DNA from: Certhia americana
Taxonomy: Eukaryota > Chordata > Aves > Passeriformes > Certhiidae
Assembly: GCA_018697195.1 (NCBI GenBank)
Contig: CM031864.1
Span: 30,304,198-30,368,197 of the forward strand
DNA length: 64,000 bases
Reading direction: 5' to 3'
A program made the translations under genes and the position numbers. Positions within the stretch are counted from its first letter, which is position 1. Each line of letters opens with the position of its first letter. The notes below the pieces were generated by a model. The model saw only the letters and a list, made by a program, of their open reading frames with translations, was not told where the DNA came from and searched no databases. Below are positions 21,026 to 64,000 of the stretch, piece after piece.

Positions 21026-21374
21026 GCAGGTTTAATGGTCAGGGCAGAGTGTTTAACACAGGTGGTCTGAGCTGTGCAAGCGCCTTGGCTTGCTTTAATA
21101 ACTCCACTCCACGAGTTTAGCCTGCACGGAGTTTTGGGCTGTCAAATCCAGCATGAACTGCGTAGACTGTGTTCTTTAGCTTTGCCCCCTCCATTTCTAG
21201 GGAAGCCTGCCAGTGCTTGGACGGCACGGATGATCCCAGACACGCAGATCTGCAGGACAGTGGCTCATCGACCCCAGAGTCCCTTCAACACAGCTAAAGC
21301 TCTGCTCCCTGCAGAGCAAAAGGGATTCCCTCAGATCCACAGCCAAACTCCGCTCAGCTGAGCCTCACCAAGTG

Positions 21375-21409
21375 TTCAGGTGAGCGAGGAGAATTCAGGT
21401 GAGCGAGGA
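21375..21409. repeat. Short direct duplication (16-bp unit, 19-bp period)
   Basis: The unit TTCAGGTGAGCGAGGA occurs at 21375-21390 and exactly again at 21394-21409. It may be a replication-slippage duplication. Confidence 0.8.
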
Positions 21410-21684
21410 TTTCTCCTATGACTGTGCATGGGAAGGGCTGTAAGGTGGCACAGGGGGGTTAACATGGGGACAGCATGCTAGGAGGAGTCTGCTCCTCTGG
21501 CAGGACATGCTGGTAGATGGATGACCTGGGCCTTTTTTGAAAGGAAATACGATGGGAGGAGCAGGGTGCAGGAAAATAAAATGGATCACAAATAGTATGA
21601 TGTGTGTAGTACGGCCACACATTACTGGGCGATATAATGCACACAGGAACAGAAACAATAAAGCTCAGGTGCACCACCTCTACC

Positions 21685-22138
21685 TGTCAAAGGCAGGAAA
21701 TCTCGGGGGTTTTTCTGATATTTAGAATTCTCGAGATTTTGAAAGTCTTTTTTTCCCCAGCCAGGTGGTGGACAAAATAGTCGAGAGTCGTCTCTTCTGT
21801 TTTCCAAGGTTGTCTATTCTTTCTTATTTATTAAATTCTTTCCCTGACTAGCAGAGATTCTTTCAGCAAGTCAGTACAAGGCAGAATCCATCACCCCCAA
21901 AGCGGCGTTTTTTTATACTAAAAACTATGTGTACAGTATTTACAAAAACTTATCAAAACCTATCACCTTTGTTAGAAAGTCAGTCTACTCTAAACCAAGC
22001 AGAAAGTGTCACTGTCACAGCAGAAGATGGAACACATGAAGAAGAAGGAAGAAGCCTAAAAACCACGAGGTTCCTCCATTTTGCTTTCCTCTGCCTGCCA
22101 TTCTAAAACCTCAAAATTCTACTTTTTACCCTATGACA
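21685..22138 (-). mobile_element. Endogenous retroviral LTR (minus orientation)
   Basis: Read on the minus strand, the element starts TGTCATAGGG and ends CTTTGACA, with matching TGTCA/TGACA ends. It contains a TATA box (TATAAA, 21912-21917) and, about 70 bases downstream, AATAAA (21837-21842): the U3/R layout of an LTR. Length is 454 bases. No clear target-site duplication is visible, so it may be the 3' LTR of a decayed provirus or an old solo LTR. The family is not assigned. Confidence 0.7.
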
Positions 22139-22340
22139 AATCAACTCTCACTCTACTGAAACTCTCATGGCCTCCAAGTCCTCCCACAGAGATGATAATT
22201 TCTCCCAAGGGCTAAAATCGAAGGCACAGGTGTTTTTGACTCCATGCCAAGGTCTCTCAGCCCCCTGCCCAGGTCTGAAATCATCCACAACAGTCAGCGG
22301 AGTGTCCTGGGCTGGAAAGATCCAGAGTCTTTGGCCCAAG
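22139..22340 (-). other. Possible retroviral internal remnant upstream of the LTR
   Basis: A 63-residue minus-strand open frame (22148-22339) ends 9 bases before the LTR start in the element's own orientation. No protein family is recognised and there is no clear polypurine tract. It may equally be host sequence. Confidence 0.25.
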
Positions 22341-23112
22341 TGGGACAGACACCCAAAAAGATCCTGGCCCCGAAGTGCAAACTAAGGAGAGCTGTGAACA
22401 TTTGGCACCAGTTCATTCAAGGGACTGAGGGTGGGTTTGTGTGTCCTGTGTGTTTGTGGCAGGGCAAAGGCAGGAGGTCAGAAGACGTGAACAAGTTGAG
22501 GTAAAGATAAAAACTTAATAAGCAACAACTGATTTCTACTCACAGCCCTTGGCACCAGCTTCAGGCTGTGGTGTGATTCATGTGGCTGTCAGGAAGGAAA
22601 AGCAAACTTTGTCTGTTCTGCATCATTTCTGGTGTGTTTCCTTTGCTGGGCTGTCTCTGTGGAGCAGCATTCCTTCCCTTTACCAGCTTTTCCCGAGTGA
22701 TTCCATTGTTCCACAAAGGCTGAAGTGCCACTGAGGGTTGTGCCCTGCTCAGGGCCCTGTCCCCAGGTGCTGCACAAAAACCCCAGCTGGGCTTCTGCCC
22801 CCAAACTTCACCCTTTGCCTTTCCTAAGCACAGCCAACGTGGGCTCTTCCAGGGAACAACCTGATTAGGGAGGTATGAACCCCTCTCCTTATCTTTCAAG
22901 GGCAGAGGGAAGAGATGGAGCCAGCAGAATTACAGAGCTCCTAGCAAATGCCTCATTAGGATTGGAATTGGTTCTTTAAGTCAGTTGGGCAAGAAAAGAT
23001 TGGCATAGTGAAGGGACAGACAGCTGGTGACTGCAGAGAGGGATGGAGCAAAAATCACTTCAAGGGAGTGGAGCATGTAAGGTCTAAAGGGACAGCTGGG
23101 GAGCATTGCCTT

Positions 23113-23310
23113 AGGATCCCAGAAGGGTTTGGGTTGAAAGGGACCTTAAGGCTCATCTCATTTCAACCCTGGGCAGGGTCACCTTCCTCTAGACCAGGCT
23201 GCTGCAAGCCCTGTCCAGCCTGGCCCTGAACACCCGCAGGGCTGGGGCAGCCACAGCTCCAGTCTGTGCAGCACTCTGGTGCAGAGGTTTCCTCAGCTCA
23301 GCCTCTTCCA
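23113..23310 (-). repeat. CR1 LINE fragment (minus orientation)
   Basis: The blocks GGGTTTGGGTTGAAAGGGAC, GCAAGCCCTGTCCAGCCTGG and GCAGGGCTGGGGCAGCCACA are typical of reverse-oriented CR1 3' sequence. The fragment is short and diverged. Confidence 0.85.
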
Positions 23311-26300
23311 GGCCAGGAGCCTTTGGGAAAGGCAAAGGGAACCGAGGCTGCAGTGGTGCTCCCAGGTGATGCCTTCTCCAGCCATGTCCCACTCCTGCAT
23401 GGCCATGTGAATTATAGCTACAGCTTTTTGCTTCCAATGGTATTTCTCAATTTCTTAATAAACAGAAGTGGGGTTCTTTTCTTTTTTAGGGGGCAGGGAC
23501 CCCAGCATGTTTTTTCCAGCTCTGGAAAAGTCCATGTTTTTGTTCAAGTGGGTGTCCAGACCAACTGACTGCAAATACCACTTTGTGACTCTGAAATACA
23601 TGCAGGGGAGTGCAGTCCTCTGACTGTGCAGCTCCAGCACCTTGGCACCTCAGAGCTCTTTCAGAAGGAAACTCCAAATCCTTAACCTGAAGGAAAAAAT
23701 GAGCTTCAAGGACAGCATGAATTGCAGCAGGAAGCCAGCTTTGTGTATTTCATGGTTTTTGAGGGTGGTCACAGAAGGAATGGAGGTTGTCACCATTCCC
23801 AGCCTCTGGCCACGGTGAGTGGACAGCTGAGCTTACCAGTGCTGCACTACAGGAATTCCATTAAAGAACCTGCCAGAGGGGCCCAGAATCCCCTGTATCT
23901 AAACAGAGCTTGTCCTGCTTATTGCAGAGGAAGATACATCTTGTTCCAGTTTCATTTAATCCAGAGTGGATAAAATCAAACAGAATCACGGCAGTCTGAT
24001 TTCAGAATGAAATGCACATGTTCAACTGTTAGCAGACAGCTCCACAACCCCCCTGGATATTTGAAGGACCTTGAACCAGGTCCTCCAGGAGCTGTGAGGG
24101 AGAATATTTGTTTACTTTTGCTTTCCCCCACACCCTCTGGCCCTGAAAAGCTCCTAAACTCTGGTGTAGTACAAATAATAATTTAACACAAGATCTTAGG
24201 CGGCTGCATGGAGCAGTTTGCTTCTAGAAATGAGCCTGTCCATCTGCACAAAACCTCTCTAATAGCTACCAGACGTAGGAGCTTCTCAGCCGTTGCTTAT
24301 TTCATTGTGCTATTAACTTTACAGCCTAATTATATCTAAAACACTTGGCTAACCAAACTCATTAATTAATTAGCAGCAGGCTGGGAAAGAGGATACTCCT
24401 AGGATGGTTTGGGATTGTTGCTGTAGGGAAAGAAAAGAGGAGCTCTACAATGCCAGAGGGAGAAACCAGGAAAAAGAGGACAAAAGTTGCAGAAGTTACT
24501 AAAAGAAAGCAGATCCCTCCTTGCCCTGTTTTGTGCAGGATACAGTACCCAAGGACTGAATCCATGAAATACAGATAATTAAACAGGTCAGACGCTCCCA
24601 TTTTCCCCTGACACCCACAGGAAATGTGATAGAGATTGAAAAGTCCATGTGCTCCTCTTTTTTCCCCCTTTCTGGCTCAGGAACTGTAATTAAAGGGAAA
24701 ATCAGCCTCTCTCCTGCCTTGAAAGTGCAGTGGCACAGCTGGTTTTCATCTTGGCCAGCAGGCTCTGTCCTCAGGCTACCAAGTGCTGAGTAATTTTTAC
24801 CAAGCTCTGTTTGCAGATAAATGATGTTCTTCTCTTAGCTGCTGCCAGGCAAAGCTACAAATACTTGATCTTTTATTCTTTTCCCATAAACTCCTAACAT
24901 TGAATACTAAAAATGCAGCCAGAGATTTTTCCACTGCCATTTATTCTCAGCATGGTCACAACTGTATTACAATTACAGACACCCACCCTTCACTGGAGCT
25001 CCACTGCAGCTCCTTGTTAACCTGAAGCTTCCAATTAAAGGCTCCTTCAGTTTCATTGATCGTTTGCATATACTCCAAGGACCCACTTCATTTGGTTTTT
25101 TTCCCCCAAAACACATTCCATGAAAAGGGCAACTGCTTTAAATAACTTCACACTAATTTCTGGAAAAGCCTGACGAGCGAGTGCCAGTCTCAGAAGAAAA
25201 GCCTGAGTGTGCACTTTGGGGAATTTCTCTCACAGCTATAACTGTAAAAATATCTGAAAGCTTTTGACTAAATGTGGCACAACCTCTGGGCAAATCCAGT
25301 GTGGGCTAAGAACAAAGGAAAGAATGTAGAAAGGTACAACACTGGAAACCTGTTAGTGTAGTTCAACTTTTCTGCCATGTTTCTTAGTGAGATCTTACCT
25401 GTCCTATGAAACTGCGTAAGAATTAGTTAAACATGGTAGAGAAAATAAAAAAATACTACTTAATCTTGGCAAGGCTGTTCTTCCACCTACTTCCAGTGAG
25501 TGAAGCCCTGAACAAGAAGCCAGCACAGGGAGAAGGCTGAAAACTGCTGCGAAATACCACGGCTAATTTTAGAGTCGTTTCCAGTCATGCAGCTTGAAAC
25601 ACTGGGAGTAAGGGTGCTTATAAAAGTACTTGCACACTTCGTAAAGATAACACAGGGTTTCAAAACAATTTTTATTTCAAAGGTATTTTTGAAGTGTAAG
25701 ACTTGAGAGTCGGTCAGATTCCCCAAACAATCCCATGCCTTTGAAGATCACCTTCCCAGCACAGACACCAGTCTTAGGGAATTACTGGTGACTGGTTTTG
25801 TAGGATCAGCCCGTGATGTGAGACAACTTTCTGTTTAAGCCATAAAGGAGGGAGGAAGGAGGAGAACAAATCTGCAAATCATTAACAAAATGATTAACAA
25901 AAGAAAAAGGATGAGGTAGAGGTAACTTTTCTTTTAAGAAGTGAAAATTTGAACTGCTGCCTTGGTAGCTGTGGCAGAGAGGGCCCTTTCTTCTGTCTCT
26001 TGTGGTGGGCATGCACAGCTGAAGAACAGCTTTAGCCTGAATTCCATTTGCAGGTTGTTTCAAAACATGACATAAAACGATGGCCACGTTGCGAGTCCAG
26101 CGTGAAGGACTCTGCTGCTCACTGAGCCTTGCTTAGATCCAGCTTAAAAATGAGCAGGACAGGATGAATTTGTGTTTCCAGCCAGGGAAGCTGGGGTAAA
26201 GGCTCTGCCCCTGGATTCTGAACCAAGGTACAGTGTTTCTTGCTCTTGCTGGCCCTCAGGATGGATGTGGCTGTCTTCTCTCAGTCCACAGAACTCTGTT

Positions 26301-26642
26301 TAAACACTAGGGTAAAGGTATTCTGTTGTGTAGTTTCTAATTTTAAGTGTTTTCAAGCATTTAAAATAGACTGTAAATGTCTGAAGCTCCAGGGGAGTGA
26401 ATCTGTGCCATCTTTCCATTATTAAAGCGCTCAGACCCAGGACTGGACTTTGGTCCAAATTATGTGTCAGGGCAGTGCCAGGAGGTGCTGGGGCTTAGCG
26501 GTGTTCTGTGACTGAAGTGTGAGAGGGAAACAGTCCATGTTAAACACACTGCACATGGAGCACTCTTCTTAAGTGCCTTGTAAAACACACAAAACATTGG
26601 TTAGAAACACATTCACCACTGCTGACCACACAGGTTTTTATA

Positions 26643-26648
26643 TTTAAT
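26643..26648 (-). terminator. Candidate KIFAP3 polyadenylation signal (ATTAAA)
   Basis: Minus-strand ATTAAA lies about 245 bases after the KIFAP3 stop and is followed by G/T-rich sequence (CTGTGTGGTCAGCAGTGGTG). No AATAAA lies closer. A more distal minus-strand AATAAA at 25671-25676 is an alternative. Confidence 0.45.
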
Positions 26649-26890
26649 AGAAATTAAATTAGTAGCTTAATATACATAATGTGACACTTTCCAGTCCAGT
26701 AGTTTCCAACTCCTGCTTTCAAGTCACAGTTACTGTACAAAAATAATAACAACAAAGAGCAACCAAAGAGTAAACACCGTCACTAACACACCGGCCCCAG
26801 AAAGGCTAAATTTCTGTGGAGCTACACATGCCAAAGGATACAGAGTGCTGGAGTCATGCATTAGCAGGGCAGAGGTGCTGCTGGCCGGGC

Positions 26891-64000
<37,110 letters not shown>

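Larger units (their letters stand above)
20659..26640. other. Intergenic region between SCYL3 promoter and KIFAP3 3' end
   Basis: About 6 kb without a recognisable gene. It holds the second CpG patch, a short tandem duplication (21375-21409), an LTR (21685-22138) with possible retroviral flank, and a CR1 fragment (23113-23310). From about 23400 to 26600 the sequence is AT-leaning with nothing I can name. Confidence 0.6.

Overview
The window is vertebrate nuclear DNA, almost certainly from a bird. Protein-coding exons are short, bounded by GT/AG splice sites and separated by large introns. The interspersed repeats are CR1 LINE tails and avian-type endogenous retroviral LTRs. Three genes are recognised by matching the spliced frames to remembered vertebrate orthologues: FIRRM (C1orf112), SCYL3 and KIFAP3. 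The gene order and orientation match human 1q24, so this is a conserved syntenic block. A songbird is possible from the LTR types, but that is only a guess.

Layout. Positions 1-4540 (+) hold the last seven coding exons of FIRRM, a recombination and mitosis regulator; its 5' part lies left of the window. Positions 5666-16934 (-) hold all 13 coding exons of SCYL3, a myristoylated SCY1-like pseudokinase, giving 751 codons plus stop. A 5' untranslated exon junction lies at 17027, and a CpG-island promoter with a YY1 element lies near 20000-20200. FIRRM and SCYL3 are tail to tail, with stop codons about 1.1 kb apart. Positions 20200-26640 are intergenic: a CR1 copy inside the CpG-rich zone, a second CpG-rich patch with a palindromic E-box, and an LTR in minus orientation. 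Positions 26891-61365 (-) hold the last nine coding exons of KIFAP3 (365 codons plus stop), the armadillo-repeat adaptor of heterotrimeric kinesin-2. Its 5' exons lie beyond position 64000. Its last intron is about 17.9 kb.

The three genes do not form a pathway. Their adjacency is ancestral synteny. FIRRM acts with FIGNL1 on RAD51, SCYL3 acts in Golgi/trafficking and ezrin-linked adhesion biology, and KIFAP3 acts in anterograde intraflagellar and vesicle transport.

I found no previously undescribed system. The points most worth a second look are the CR1-interrupted CpG island at the SCYL3 promoter, a poly(A)-tailed retrocopy signature in SCYL3 intron 1, a MIR-like SINE and a LINE reverse-transcriptase relic in KIFAP3 introns, a perfect 12-bp inverted repeat, and exon-like open stretches at the right end that fit none of the three genes. 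All exon coordinates were derived by hand from splice signals and reading-frame continuity.
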